Notes: generated from the sequence alone by a model not told the origin. Shown: positions 6,623 through 15,492, numbered from the stretch's first letter. The stretch is DNA of 64,000 nucleotides from Streptomyces sp. SN-593 (GCF_016756395.1 NZ_AP018365.1:7808501-7872500), one strand, 5' to 3'. Made by a program: numbers and translations.

Positions 6623-7996
6623 ATGTCCACCCCTGCGCCCCGTCGCGCCGCGGCCCGCATACGCGCGGCCGCGCCCCCGTCCGCGGTCACGGCCGGCCTC
6701 GTCACGGTGCTGGTCGGCACCACCAGCTCGGCCGCCGTCGTGCTCGCCGCGGCCCGCGCCGCGGGCGCCGACGCGGCCGAACTCGCCTCCTGGATGCTCG
6801 CGTTGGGCGTCGGCCTCGGCGCCACCTGCATCGGCCTGTCCCTGCGCTACCGGGCGCCGGTGGTCACCGCCTGGTCCACCCCCGGCGCGGCGCTGCTGGC
6901 CACCGGCCTGGCCGGCGCGTCGATGGGCGAGGCGGTCGGCGCGTTCCTGCTGTCGTCCGTGCTCATCCTGGTCTGCGGGGTGACCGGCTGGTTCGCCCGG
7001 GCGATGGCGTCCGTCCCGGTGCCGATCGCGTCGGCGCTGCTGGCCGGCGTACTGCTGGAGTTCGGCACCGGGCTCTTCCGCGCCATGCACGGCAGCTTCG
7101 GCGTCACCTTCCCGATGTTCGCCGCGTACCTGCTCGCCCGGCGTCTCCGGCCGCGCTACGCGGTGCTCGCCGCCCTGCTGGTGGGCGTGGCCGCGACCAC
7201 CGCCGCGGGCGACTGGGGCGGCGCGGCCGGCCACATCGGCCTCACCCCGGCCGCGCCCGTCTTCACCGCGCCGCGGCTGGACTGGCACGTCCTGGTCGGC
7301 GCCGGCCTGCCGCTGTTCGTGGTGACCATGGCCTCCCAGAACCTGCCCGGCGTCGCGGTCCTGCGCGGTGACGGCTACGACGTGCCCGTCTCACCGCTGA
7401 TCGGCTGGACCGGCGCGGCCGGGGTCGTCCTCGCCCCCTTCGGCGCCTTCGCGCTGAACCTGGCGGCGATCTCCGCGGCGATCTGCACCGGCCCCGACGC
7501 CCACCCGGACCGCGAGCGGCGCTATCTCGCCGCGGTGTGGGCGGGCGTGTTCTACCTGTGCGTCGCGGTGTTCGGCGGGACCATCGGCGCGCTGCTGACC
7601 GCGATGCCGCGGGAACTGGTGCTCGGCACCGCGGGCGTCGGGCTGCTCGGCACGATCGGGAGCTCGCTGCAAGGCGCGCTGGCGGACCCCGGCGACCGGG
7701 AGGCCGCCGTCGTCACCTTCCTCGCCACCGCCTCCGGGGTCACCCTGCTCGGGGTCGGCTCGGCGTTCTGGGGGCTGCTGGCCGGGGTGTTCACGATGGT
7801 GGTCACCACGGCTGGGCGGCGGAGGGACCCGGGCGCGCCCCGCGGCGGCGGTCCGGCGGCCGACCGTACGCACGCGGAGCGGACCGTCCGCCCGGGCCCC
7901 GTGGCGCCCGACCCGCCCGCCGCCGCGGCGCCCGCCCTGCCCCGCACCGCCGGGACCGCGGGCCCGGGGGGCCGGGCGCCGGGGACCGGCCGGTAG
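6623..7996 (+). CDS. benE: BenE-family benzoate/H+ symporter-like transporter
   Basis: A 457-aa membrane protein with about 11-12 hydrophobic segments. Characteristic BenE stretches are visible: AWSTPGAALL, PVPIASALLAGVLL, VVTMASQNLPGVAVLR, and the loop with AAICTGPDAHPD. Homologues import benzoate or related aromatic acids with protons. The last 60 residues are hydrophilic and Pro/Ala-rich, extending beyond the usual end. GGGAAG lies 10 nt before the ATG. It is divergent from the XRE-cupin regulator and is followed by a hairpin at 8008-8030. Confidence 0.9.
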   Translation: MSTPAPRRAAARIRAAAPPSAVTAGLVTVLVGTTSSAAVVLAAARAAGADAAELASWMLALGVGLGATCIGLSLRYRAPVVTAWSTPGAALLATGLAGASMGEAVGAFLLSSVLILVCGVTGWFARAMASVPVPIASALLAGVLLEFGTGLFRAMHGSFGVTFPMFAAYLLARRLRPRYAVLAALLVGVAATTAAGDWGGAAGHIGLTPAAPVFTAPRLDWHVLVGAGLPLFVVTMASQNLPGVAVLRGDGYDVPVSPLIGWTGAAGVVLAPFGAFALNLAAISAAICTGPDAHPDRERRYLAAVWAGVFYLCVAVFGGTIGALLTAMPRELVLGTAGVGLLGTIGSSLQGALADPGDREAAVVTFLATASGVTLLGVGSAFWGLLAGVFTMVVTTAGRRRDPGAPRGGGPAADRTHAERTVRPGPVAPDPPAAAAPALPRTAGTAGPGGRAPGTGR

Positions 7997-8007
7997 AATG
8001 AACGCGA

Positions 8008-8030
8008 GCGGCGCCCTTCGGGGGTGCCGC
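8008..8030 (+). terminator. Hairpin downstream of benE
   Basis: GCGGCGCCC, a TTCG loop, then GGGGTGCCGC form a strong stem starting 11 nt after the benE stop. No U-tract follows, as is common in Streptomyces. Confidence 0.6.
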
Positions 8031-8162
8031 GCGGCGGTGGGGCCCGCCGTACCCGAACCGCGGCGATGATGCCGCCAACGGTCCCTGCTTGCGAAGCGCA
8101 CACCCGCGTCGCGCCGAAGAGCGCGGTCGTGTGTGCCGTACCGATGCGAGTAGGAGACCGAC

Positions 8163-8660
8163 GTGGCAGACCCGCGCCCCCCGTACGTCGAGGAACCGGT
8201 CGATCCGGACATCGACCTGCACGTCCCCGAGCAGCGCACCGAACTCAGCAGGCACCCGGCCGTCGTGCTCTCCGTGATCGCGGTCGGCGGCGCGGTCGGC
8301 GCGTGCGGCCGGTACGGCGCCGCGCTGCTGTGGCCGACCGCGACCGACGCCTTCCCGTGGACCACCCTGGGGGTCAACGCGCTGGGCTGCGCGGTCATCG
8401 GCGTGTTCATGGTGCTGATCACCGAGGTGTGGAGCGCGCACCACCTGGTCCGGCCGTTCTTCGGCACCGGGGTGCTCGGCGGCTTCACCACCTTCTCCAC
8501 CTACGCCACCGACGTGCGCGGCCTCGTGGACCACGGCCACCCGCGCCCCGCGCTCGGCTACCTGGCGCTGACCGTCGCGGCCGCCCTGGCCGCGGTGTGG
8601 GCCGGGACGCACGCGACCCGGCGGGTCGTCGCCGCGACGGCCGGCGGGGAGGCCCGGTGA
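8163..8660 (+). CDS. crcB1: CrcB/Fluc fluoride channel subunit 1
   Basis: A 165-aa protein with four membrane segments after a hydrophilic N-terminus of about 40 residues. Motifs: GGAVGACGRYGAA, TTLGVNALGC, and GTGVLGGFTTFSTYATD with the conserved Phe/Thr/Ser track of the fluoride pore. Fluc channels are dual-topology dimers; paired genes like this one and the next usually make heterodimers. TAGGAG precedes the GTG by 6 nt. The leader (about 8045-8157) is highly structured and was examined as a possible fluoride riboswitch. Confidence 0.93.
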   Translation: MADPRPPYVEEPVDPDIDLHVPEQRTELSRHPAVVLSVIAVGGAVGACGRYGAALLWPTATDAFPWTTLGVNALGCAVIGVFMVLITEVWSAHHLVRPFFGTGVLGGFTTFSTYATDVRGLVDHGHPRPALGYLALTVAAALAAVWAGTHATRRVVAATAGGEAR

Positions 8661-9031
8661 ACTGGCTGCTGGTCGTCGTCGGCGCCATGGTGGGCGCCCC
8701 CGCTCGCTACCTCACCGACCGCGCGGTGCAGGCCAAGCACGACACCGTCTTCCCGTGGGGCACCTTCGCGGTGAACGTCAGCGGGTGCGCGGTACTCGGC
8801 CTGATCGGCGGTGCCGCGGCCGAGGGCGCCGTCTCCGCGCACGTCCAACTCCTGCTCGGCACCGGCTTCTGCGGCGCCCTCACCACCTACTCGACCTTCT
8901 CCTACGAGACGCTGCGGCTCACCGAGAACCGGGCCCGCTTCTACGCGGTCGCGAACGTCGTGGGCAGCCTGACCGCGGGGCTGGGCGCCGCGTTCACCGG
9001 GACCGCGCTGGCCCAGGCGCTCTGGGGCTGA
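8657..9031 (+). CDS. crcB2: CrcB/Fluc fluoride channel subunit 2
   Basis: A 124-aa protein with four membrane segments and the same family motifs (GAMVGAPARYLTD, TFAVNVSGC, GTGFCGALTTYSTFSYE). It is typical in length. The GTG start overlaps the crcB1 stop by GTGA, which implies translational coupling and roughly equal amounts of the two subunits. The product probably exports fluoride as a heterodimer with CrcB1. Confidence 0.93.
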   Translation: MNWLLVVVGAMVGAPARYLTDRAVQAKHDTVFPWGTFAVNVSGCAVLGLIGGAAAEGAVSAHVQLLLGTGFCGALTTYSTFSYETLRLTENRARFYAVANVVGSLTAGLGAAFTGTALAQALWG

Positions 9032-9182
9032 CCGGTCCCGGCCGCCGCGACGGGCCGCCGTCCGCCCCCTTCGCCTGCCCGTCCGGTCCGATTACCGTGG
9101 ACACGACGGGAAGAGGCGTACGGGGACGCGGGGCGGGCGCGGCCGGGTCGGCCGGCGGGCGCCCGCGAGGACGGAGACGGCC

Positions 9183-10283
9183 ATGCGCGGTGCGGACCCG
9201 AGGACGGACCCGGGCACCGGACCAGGTGCGGACCCGGGTGCGGAGGCCGGCCCAGGGCCGGCCGCGGAGCCGATCACGGACCCCGGCCCCCGTCCCGACC
9301 CGGACCCCCGTCTCGACCCCGGCGCCGCTCCCGACCCCGCTTCCGACCCTGGCGCCGGCACGCACACCGCGGCCTCCAACGCTGGCCGTGCCGCGGACGC
9401 CGGGGCGGGCACGGACGCCGCGGCGCACGACCCCGGCCTGTTCGGCCCTGACTCGGTGACCTGGCAGCTACACGCCGACCCGATCATGTGGATCGCCGGC
9501 ATCCGCGCGCTCTACCTCCAGGCGCTGCACCCCCGCGCGGTGCGGGGCGTCGCGCAGAACTCCGACTTCCGCCGCGACGCGTGGGGCCGCCTGCTGCGCA
9601 CCGCGTCCTTCGTCGGCCGGATCACCTACGGCACCACGTCCGCCGCGGAGCAGGCCGGAGCCCGCATCCGCGGGGTCCACCGCCGGCTCTCGGCGGTCGA
9701 CCCGGACACGGGCGAGCGCTTCGGCATCGACGACCCCGAGCTGCTGCTGTGGGTGCACTGCGCCGAGATCGACTCGTACCTGGGTGTCGCGCGCCGCTCC
9801 GGCTTCCCGCTCACCGACGCCCACGCGGACGCGTACGTCGACGAGCAGCGCGAGGCCGCCCGGCTGGTGGGCCTCGATCCGGCCGGGGTGCCCGCCGACA
9901 CCGCGCAGCTCGCCCGCTACCTCGCCGAGGTCCGCCCCCGACTGGCCGCGACGCCGGAGGCGCTCGACGTGGTCCGGTTCCTGACGGCGCCGCCGGTGCC
10001 CACCGCCCTGCGGCCGCTGCGGCGGGCGGTGTGGCCGGCGGTCTCGGGCACCGCGTTCGCGGCACTGCCGCCGTACGCCCACGAGCTGTACGGGCGGACC
10101 GCGCCGTCGCAGGCCGCCGCGGACCGCCGGCTGCGTGCCGCGGGGCGGTTGCTGCGGGCGGTACCGGCCACCGTGCGCTGGCAGTTGCCGCCCGGCCACA
10201 TCCTCAAGGCGGTCGCCCGGCTCGGCCCCGGCACCCGCCCCTCGACCCGGCGCCTGCCGCCGAACGATCCCGAAGTGCCCTGA
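9183..10283 (+). CDS. DUF2236 / MpaB-like oxygenase family protein
   Basis: A 366-aa protein. The first 80 or so residues are a low-complexity Asp/Pro/Gly-rich tail of repeated short units. The rest is a DUF2236 domain (ER-bound oxygenase mpaB / rubber oxygenase-like): DSVTWQLHADPIMWIAGIRA near residue 92, QALHPRAVRGVAQNSDF, LLWVHCAEIDSYL, and a C-terminal helical part. Members bind haem b through conserved His; His in ALHP and WVH are candidates. Substrate unknown. GGAG is upstream of ATG 9183. It stands alone between crcB2 and the kinase gene. Confidence 0.82.
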   Translation: MRGADPRTDPGTGPGADPGAEAGPGPAAEPITDPGPRPDPDPRLDPGAAPDPASDPGAGTHTAASNAGRAADAGAGTDAAAHDPGLFGPDSVTWQLHADPIMWIAGIRALYLQALHPRAVRGVAQNSDFRRDAWGRLLRTASFVGRITYGTTSAAEQAGARIRGVHRRLSAVDPDTGERFGIDDPELLLWVHCAEIDSYLGVARRSGFPLTDAHADAYVDEQREAARLVGLDPAGVPADTAQLARYLAEVRPRLAATPEALDVVRFLTAPPVPTALRPLRRAVWPAVSGTAFAALPPYAHELYGRTAPSQAAADRRLRAAGRLLRAVPATVRWQLPPGHILKAVARLGPGTRPSTRRLPPNDPEVP

Positions 10284-10371
10284 TGCGCTGTCCCCCTTTG
10301 TCGCCCCTCCCGGCCATACTGGGTGCGGGGAAGCACCGACGAGCACCGACAGTCACGGGGGCACGGCGCTG

Positions 10372-12696
10372 ATGGAGGCTGGACACCAGAACGGCCAGTA
10401 CGGACCCGGGGGCGCGGCACCGCCCGCCGGGGCGGGGAGCGGCACGGCCACCGGCACGGCCGCCGGGACCGGCCGGAGCACGGCGAGAGGGGCGGGGACG
10501 GGCACGGTCGGCGAGGGCGCGGCGGAGCCGGACGGCGGCCGCGAGGACACCAAGTTGATCCAGGGCCGCTACCGGCTGCACGAACTCATCGGCCGCGGCG
10601 GCATGGGCGAGGTGTGGCGCGCGCTCGACGAGTCGCTGGGCCGCCGGGTCGCGGTCAAGTGCCTCAAGCCCATGGGCCACTCCGGCGACGCGGGGTTCAC
10701 CCGGGTCCTCCAGGAGCGGTTCCGGCGCGAGGCACGGGTGGCCGCGGCGCTCCAGCACCGCGGCATCACCGTGGTGCACGACTTCGGCGAGCACGACGGC
10801 CTGCTCTTCCTGGTGATGGAACTGCTCGACGGCCGCAACCTGCTCCAGATCCTCGACGACGCGCGCCGGCACCCGCTGCCCGTCCCCGACATCACCGACA
10901 TCGCCGAACAGGTGGCCGCCGCCCTGGCGTACACCCACGCCCAGGGGGTGGTGCACCGGGACCTGAAACCGGCCAACATCATGCGGCTGACCGACGGCGC
11001 GGTGAAGATCTGCGACTTCGGCATCGCCCGGCTCGGCCACGACATCGGGTTCACCTCCCGCCTGACCGGCACCGGCGTGGCCATGGGCACCCCGCACTAC
11101 ATGTCGCCCGAGCAGATCGGGAACTCCGCCGTGGACCAGCGCAGCGACCTGTACTCGCTGGGCTGCGTGCTGTACGAACTGGCCACCGGGCACCCGCCGT
11201 TCGACCTCGGCGACGCCTGGTCGATCCTCGTCGGGCACCGCGACAGCGCCCCGCCCCCGCCGCGTGCCGAGCGCCCGGAGCTGCCGGTCGACCTCGAGCG
11301 GCTGATCCTCGACCTGCTCGCCAAGGACCCCGAGGACCGCCCGCAGGACGCCGCCGACGTCGCCGGCCGGCTCAAGGCGATGAGCGCGGCGGAGCGGGCG
11401 TCCGTGCGGACCGGCGGAGCCGTGCCCGACTGGGCGCGGACGCTGACCACCGGGCCGCAGGCCCGCTCCACCCGGGCCCGTCCGGTGGCCGCCGACGCCC
11501 GGCACGAACTGACCGGCGCGTGGTCCACCCGGACCGTCACCGCGTCCGCCGACCCCGCCACGCTCGCCGAACTCGCCGCCCGCCAGGCCGAGGCCGACGA
11601 CCTGGGCCGGATCGGCAACTGGCAGCAGTCGTACGAACTGCACACCGCCGTCGCCACCGCCCGCGACCGCGCGCAGGGCACCGAGCACCCGGACACCCTG
11701 TCCAGCCGGCACGAAGCGGCCTACTGCCTGACCCGGCTCGGCCGCGCCGAGGAGGCGCTGCGCCTGTACGCGTACGTCGCCGAGGTGCGGCGCCGGGTGC
11801 TCGGGCCCGACGACCCCGACACGCTCGCCGCCCGCCACGAGGCGGCCTACGCGCTCGGCGCGCTCGGCCGGCACCTGGAGGCGCACCGGGAGTTCTCCGC
11901 CGTGCTCGACGCGCGCGAGCGGACCGTCGGCCCGGAGCACCCCGACACGCTGCGCTGCAAGCACAACCTCGCCTACAACCTGGCCGAGCTGGGCCGCACG
12001 CAGGAGGCGTACACCACCGCCGTCGAGGTCGCCGACGCCCGGTCCCGGGTGCTGGGCGCCGAGCACCCCGAGACGCTGGGCACCCGCTTCGAGGTCGGCT
12101 TCACGCTCGGCCGCGCCGGGCGCTGGGCCGAGGCGCTGGAGGTCTACCGGGAGGTCGGCGCGGTCCGCACCCGGGTGCTGGGCGCCGAGCACCCCGCCAC
12201 CCTCGCCGTCCGCTACGAGACGGGCATCTGCCTGACCCGGCTCGGCCGCGCCTCCGACGCGCTCCAGCTCTACGAGGATCTGGTCGCCGCCCTCACCCGG
12301 ACCGCCGGCTCCGGCGACGAGGAGACGCTGCGCGCCCGGCAGGCGCTCGGCGTCAACCTCGGCCGGCTCGGCCAGTGGGACCGCGCGCTCGCCGAGGCGC
12401 GCGACGTGGCCGCCGTCCGGCAGCGCGTGCTGGGCGCCGACCACCCCGACACCCTCGTCAGCAAGCGGGAGATCGCGGTCTGCCTGGGCTGGCTGGGTCG
12501 CTGGGGCGACGCGCTGGGCGTCTACCGCGAGGTCGCCACGGCGCGCGAGGCCGTGCTCGGCCCGGACCACCCCGACACCCTCACCAGCCGCAACGACGAG
12601 GCCCGCTGCCTGGAACACCTCGGCCGCACCGACGAGGCCCAGGCCCTCTACCGCCGGGTCGCCACCCACTCCGAGGACGGTCCGGAACGCCTGTGA
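10372..12696 (+). CDS. Soluble Ser/Thr protein kinase with TPR (kinesin-light-chain-like) repeats
   Basis: A 774-aa protein. After a Gly/Thr-rich N-terminus, residues about 64-335 form a Hanks-type kinase domain: GRGGMGEVW (P-loop), AVKCL (catalytic Lys), VVHRDLKPANIM (catalytic loop), DFGIA, and GTPHYMSPEQ. Residues about 395-774 carry roughly eight TPR units of about 42 residues, each with a motif like VLGAEHPDTL, as in kinesin-light-chain/TPR_12 repeats. There is no membrane segment and no PASTA domain, so it is a cytosolic kinase that presumably docks partners through the TPRs. Start ATG 10372; GTG starts upstream would lie in the DUF2236 gene. Partner unknown. Confidence 0.92.
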   Translation: MEAGHQNGQYGPGGAAPPAGAGSGTATGTAAGTGRSTARGAGTGTVGEGAAEPDGGREDTKLIQGRYRLHELIGRGGMGEVWRALDESLGRRVAVKCLKPMGHSGDAGFTRVLQERFRREARVAAALQHRGITVVHDFGEHDGLLFLVMELLDGRNLLQILDDARRHPLPVPDITDIAEQVAAALAYTHAQGVVHRDLKPANIMRLTDGAVKICDFGIARLGHDIGFTSRLTGTGVAMGTPHYMSPEQIGNSAVDQRSDLYSLGCVLYELATGHPPFDLGDAWSILVGHRDSAPPPPRAERPELPVDLERLILDLLAKDPEDRPQDAADVAGRLKAMSAAERASVRTGGAVPDWARTLTTGPQARSTRARPVAADARHELTGAWSTRTVTASADPATLAELAARQAEADDLGRIGNWQQSYELHTAVATARDRAQGTEHPDTLSSRHEAAYCLTRLGRAEEALRLYAYVAEVRRRVLGPDDPDTLAARHEAAYALGALGRHLEAHREFSAVLDARERTVGPEHPDTLRCKHNLAYNLAELGRTQEAYTTAVEVADARSRVLGAEHPETLGTRFEVGFTLGRAGRWAEALEVYREVGAVRTRVLGAEHPATLAVRYETGICLTRLGRASDALQLYEDLVAALTRTAGSGDEETLRARQALGVNLGRLGQWDRALAEARDVAAVRQRVLGADHPDTLVSKREIAVCLGWLGRWGDALGVYREVATAREAVLGPDHPDTLTSRNDEARCLEHLGRTDEAQALYRRVATHSEDGPERL

Positions 12697-12710
12697 CGCC
12701 CGCGGGCCGG

Positions 12711-12753
12711 GCCGCGCCCCCGCCGGGCGCCCTCGGGGCCGCGGCGGGGCGGC
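12711..12753. terminator. GC-rich hairpin between convergent genes
   Basis: GCCGCGCCCCCGCC and GGCGGGGCGGC pair with two bulges. It sits between the kinase stop and the stop of the opposing CPT-like gene, so it could end both transcripts. Confidence 0.35.
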
Positions 12754-12756
12754 CGG

Positions 12757-13359
12757 TCACGGGACGACGTGCGCCGCGATCGTCCGGGCGCAGCCGCGCG
12801 GGTCGGCCCGGCCGGAATCCACCTCCAGGTCGTAGGAGACGCCGACGTGCACCAAGGACGCCTGGCGGGCCGCCATGCCGGGCGCGCGGTCGCCGCGCGC
12901 GGCCTCCCGGGCGGCCGCGATCGCGGGGTCGCACCGCACCCCCACCCACAGCACCCCGAGCCCCGCGGTCGCCTCGCGCCAGCGGGACTGCGAGGCGGCG
13001 CCGCCGAGGAAGACCTCGTCGATGACGAGGTGCGCGCCCGCGCGGGCGGTCGCGGCCATGCCGAGCGCCCAGGCGTCGTCGAGCCGGCGGAACTCCGCGC
13101 CCGGCACCACCTGGCCGCCGGACCCGAACGCGATGCCGCCGCCGACACCGCCGCCGGGCTCGCCGCCGCCGCCGGGCTCGCCGCCGCCGTTCCCGGTGCC
13201 CGCGTCCTGCCCGCGCAGACGGGCCGGCAGCGCCTCGACCAGCGTGTCGGTGCCGAACACCAGCCACGGCGGGCCCGGCAGCACGTCCTGGAGGGCACGG
13301 GCGATGCTGCTCTTCCCCGCACTCGATCCGCCGTTCAGAATGATCACCTGGGTGGACAT
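12757..13359 (-). CDS. Chloramphenicol phosphotransferase-like P-loop kinase
   Basis: A 200-aa protein of the CPT family. The Walker A, LNGGSSAGKSSIAR, lies at residues 8-21; a catalytic-type Asp is in FGTDTLVEALP. The C-terminal half has VIDEVFLGG and GVRCDPAIAAAREAARGDR, as in CPT. About 20 residues near 55-75 are a Gly/Glu/Pro-rich insert with two near-identical GGGEPGG units. CPT from Streptomyces venezuelae phosphorylates chloramphenicol, but many relatives have no known substrate and no chloramphenicol genes are nearby. It is convergent with the kinase gene. Confidence 0.85.
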   Translation of the reverse strand: MSTQVIILNGGSSAGKSSIARALQDVLPGPPWLVFGTDTLVEALPARLRGQDAGTGNGGGEPGGGGEPGGGVGGGIAFGSGGQVVPGAEFRRLDDAWALGMAATARAGAHLVIDEVFLGGAASQSRWREATAGLGVLWVGVRCDPAIAAAREAARGDRAPGMAARQASLVHVGVSYDLEVDSGRADPRGCARTIAAHVVP

Positions 13360-13373
13360 CCCGTCACCTGGGC

Positions 13374-13973
13374 GTGGCCGTCCTGAGCCGGTACCCGGTC
13401 CTGGCCACGGCCGAGCGGCCGCTGCCCACGCTGCCCGGCCACCGGGACGACGGCAAGACCGCGCTGCACGCCCTCCTGGACGTGCCCGGCGGGCCGCTGC
13501 CCTTCTTCACCACCCACCTCAACTCCGGCATCGCCGAGTCCGCGGTGCGCTGCGCGCAGGTCCGCGAGCTGGCGGCGTTCGTCGCCGAGCACGCCCGCGG
13601 GCCCTTCCCGCCGGTCGTCACGGGCGACTTCAACGCCGAGCCCGACTTCGACGAGGTACGGCTGATCTGCGGCTACAAGACCGCGCCCGCCGTGCCCGGG
13701 CTGGTGCTGCTCGACGCCTGGCGGTTCGCCGACCCCGCGCTGCCGCAGGGCACCTGGGACATCAGCACCGAGTACGCCGTCAACTTCGGGGCACGCCCCA
13801 GCCGCATCGACTACATCCTCGTCGGGCCGCCGGGTCCGGACAGCCGCGGCTGGGTCCGCACCGCCCGCCGCGCCGGCGACCGTCGGACCGCCGGGGTGTG
13901 GCCGTCGGACCACGCGGCCGTCGTCGCCGAACTCGCCCTGCCACAGCCGTCGTTGAAGCTGAGGGGCGCCTGA
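13374..13973 (+). pseudogene. N-terminally truncated endonuclease/exonuclease/phosphatase-family protein
   Basis: The readable frame begins in the middle of an EEP fold (GVAVLSRYPV), then has TTHLNSG, VVTGDFNAEPDFDEVRL, ARPSRIDYILVG and WPSDHAAVVAEL, the C-terminal metal-binding and catalytic motifs. The N-terminal 60-80 residues, including the strand with the Asn and the metal-binding Glu, are absent. The sequence just upstream instead codes the start of the CPT-like gene on the other strand. A 10-bp direct repeat, TCACCTGGG plus neighbours (13343-13352 and 13364-13373), sits at the junction and may mark a deletion. It is likely a remnant, though 199 aa are still open. Confidence 0.7.
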
Positions 13974-14052
13974 CCCCGCCCGGCCGGCGGCCCGGCCGCG
14001 CTGGGTGCGGTGCGCAGGCGGCGGCCCGCCTTCCGCGCGATCACCGCCCGCC

Positions 14053-14640
14053 TCACCACTGCCTGCCCGTCTCGACGGCGTCCAGCTCCGGCCGGGACAG
14101 GTGCAGCACCTGGAAGCGCTCGGCCCCGGGCTCCTCCGGCGCGCGGTCCCGCCACAGCGTGAAGCGCAGCAGCTCCCAGTGCCGCGGGTCGACCAGCAGC
14201 GCGGCGGAGTGCGTGCCGGGACCTGCCGCCACCTCCCGCAGTTCCTCCAGTTCGCGCGCGAGGACCTCCGCGAGCGGTTCGTCCGCGGCCAGCGGCCGGG
14301 CCGTCCGCGTGGCGGCCGACGGCGGTTCGGCCACGGCCGGCCCCCGCTCGAAGGCGAGCCCGGACCAGTGCTGGACCGCCGGGCGGCCGAAGTCGGCGAC
14401 CAGGGAATGGAATCCGGGCCCCCACAGGAAGCCGTTCATGCCCCGCGCGGTGTTCCACAGGTAGAAGGGCGCGTACTCGTTCACCGGCGATCCGTCGGTC
14501 CCGCGCTCCCGGACCAGGTACGCCTTCAGCCCCAACCCCGGTGCGCTGTCGAGCAGATGGCCGCGGGTCGCGACCCGCTCCCTGATGACGCCCATGTCGT
14601 AGTCGGCGGGCAGGCCGATGCGGTAGTTCATGCCGTGCAC
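14053..14640 (-). CDS. DUF4865 family protein
   Basis: A 195-aa soluble protein. It begins with YRIGLPADYDMGVIRERV and continues with KAYLVRERG, YAPFYLWN and MNGFLWGPGFHSLVADFGRP, the stretch conserved in DUF4865 proteins. The fold may be related to ABM-type or antibiotic-monooxygenase-like barrels, which I infer only weakly. I place the start at GTG 14640 because AAGGAG lies 9 nt upstream; ATG 14631 is the alternative. DUF4865 genes often lie beside TetR regulators, as here, where TetR ends about 190 bp upstream on the same strand. Confidence 0.75.
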   Translation of the reverse strand: MHGMNYRIGLPADYDMGVIRERVATRGHLLDSAPGLGLKAYLVRERGTDGSPVNEYAPFYLWNTARGMNGFLWGPGFHSLVADFGRPAVQHWSGLAFERGPAVAEPPSAATRTARPLAADEPLAEVLARELEELREVAAGPGTHSAALLVDPRHWELLRFTLWRDRAPEEPGAERFQVLHLSRPELDAVETGRQW

Positions 14641-14826
14641 GGTCGGGTGCTCCTTCGTGCGGTACGAGCCGACCGGGCGCCTGCGGACGCGCGGACGCAC
14701 GGGGGCGGTTCGGGCCGGTCGGGGACGGTCGGGCTCGGGGGAGAGGGGGCAGGCGAGTCCGCGGCCCGGGGCCGGACGGACGGGGCCGGGTGAAAGGGGC
14801 GACGCGGCGGGGCCGGGCGGATGCGG

Positions 14827-15402
14827 TCAGGAGGAAGGGTCGGCCGCGGCGGCCCGGAGCAGGCCCAGCGCGCCGCGCACCGCCCGGTCGAACGGCTCGC
14901 GGTCGCCGGCCGCGCGGGCCAGCACGTAACCGCCCTGGACGACCGCGGCGAGCGCGGCACCGGTGTCCTGCGGGTCGAGGTCCGGGCGCAGTTCGCCGGT
15001 GGCGACGCCGTCGGCGACGATGCCGGACAGCCGCCCGCACAGCCACGCGAAGGTGTCGCGGACCGGCGCGCGCAGCTCGTCGCTGGCCACCACCTCCGGG
15101 TCCATCGCCAACCGGCCCACCCGGCAGCCGCGCAGTGGCTCGCGCTCGCGCACCAGGTACGCGCCCACGCTCGCCACGGCCGTGCCGCCCCCGGCGAGCT
15201 GTCCCTCGGCCTGGGCCCGCAGCTCCGCCGCGCTGCGGCGCATCGCGGCGGCCGCGAGGTCGGGCTTGCCCCTGAAGTGGTGGTACATGCTGCCCTGCCC
15301 GGCGCCGGCCCGCTCCTGGATGGCCTTGGGGCTGGTGCCGACGTAGCCGCGCTCCCAGAGCAGTTCCTGGGTGCTGGTGACGAGGCGGTCCGCGGTGTCC
15401 AT
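14827..15402 (-). CDS. TetR-family transcriptional regulator
   Basis: A 191-aa repressor-type protein. The N-terminal HTH spans about residues 5-50: LVTSTQELLWERGYVGTSPK, then GAGQGSMYHHFRGKPDL. The C-terminal ligand domain contains GCRVGRLAMDPEV and is close to LmrA/YxaF-type TetR_C domains. I prefer ATG 15402; another in-frame ATG at 15417 overlaps a small palindrome, TACC-AGTA-GGTA (15417-15428), the likely operator. It lies between DUF4865 and the isochorismatase-fold gene on the same strand, and probably controls these. Confidence 0.88.
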   Translation of the reverse strand: MDTADRLVTSTQELLWERGYVGTSPKAIQERAGAGQGSMYHHFRGKPDLAAAAMRRSAAELRAQAEGQLAGGGTAVASVGAYLVREREPLRGCRVGRLAMDPEVVASDELRAPVRDTFAWLCGRLSGIVADGVATGELRPDLDPQDTGAALAAVVQGGYVLARAAGDREPFDRAVRGALGLLRAAAADPSS

Positions 15403-15416
15403 GGCGCGATCGTACA

Positions 15417-15428
15417 TACCAGTAGGTA
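15417..15428. promoter_or_regulatory. Candidate TetR operator
   Basis: The partial palindrome TACCAGTAGGTA is immediately upstream of the TetR gene, the usual place for autoregulation. The arms are short (TACC/GGTA), so this is tentative. Confidence 0.4.
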
Positions 15429-15492
15429 CAGAGACAAGGTCGTGGCCTTACGACGAGCCGTCGCCCGGGCGGGGCGGGGAGCGGCCGGGCGG

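Noticed and set aside
8005..8085. Alternative fluoride riboswitch fold using GGCGGTGGGGCCCGCC and AACCGC
   Set aside because: It leaves no second stem and its pseudoknot pairing is poor; the 5' hairpin at 8008-8030 is better explained as the benE terminator.
10204..12669. Long antisense open frame opposite the Ser/Thr kinase gene
   Set aside because: It is a by-product of GC-rich codon usage; the kinase and TPR motifs are unambiguous on the plus strand.
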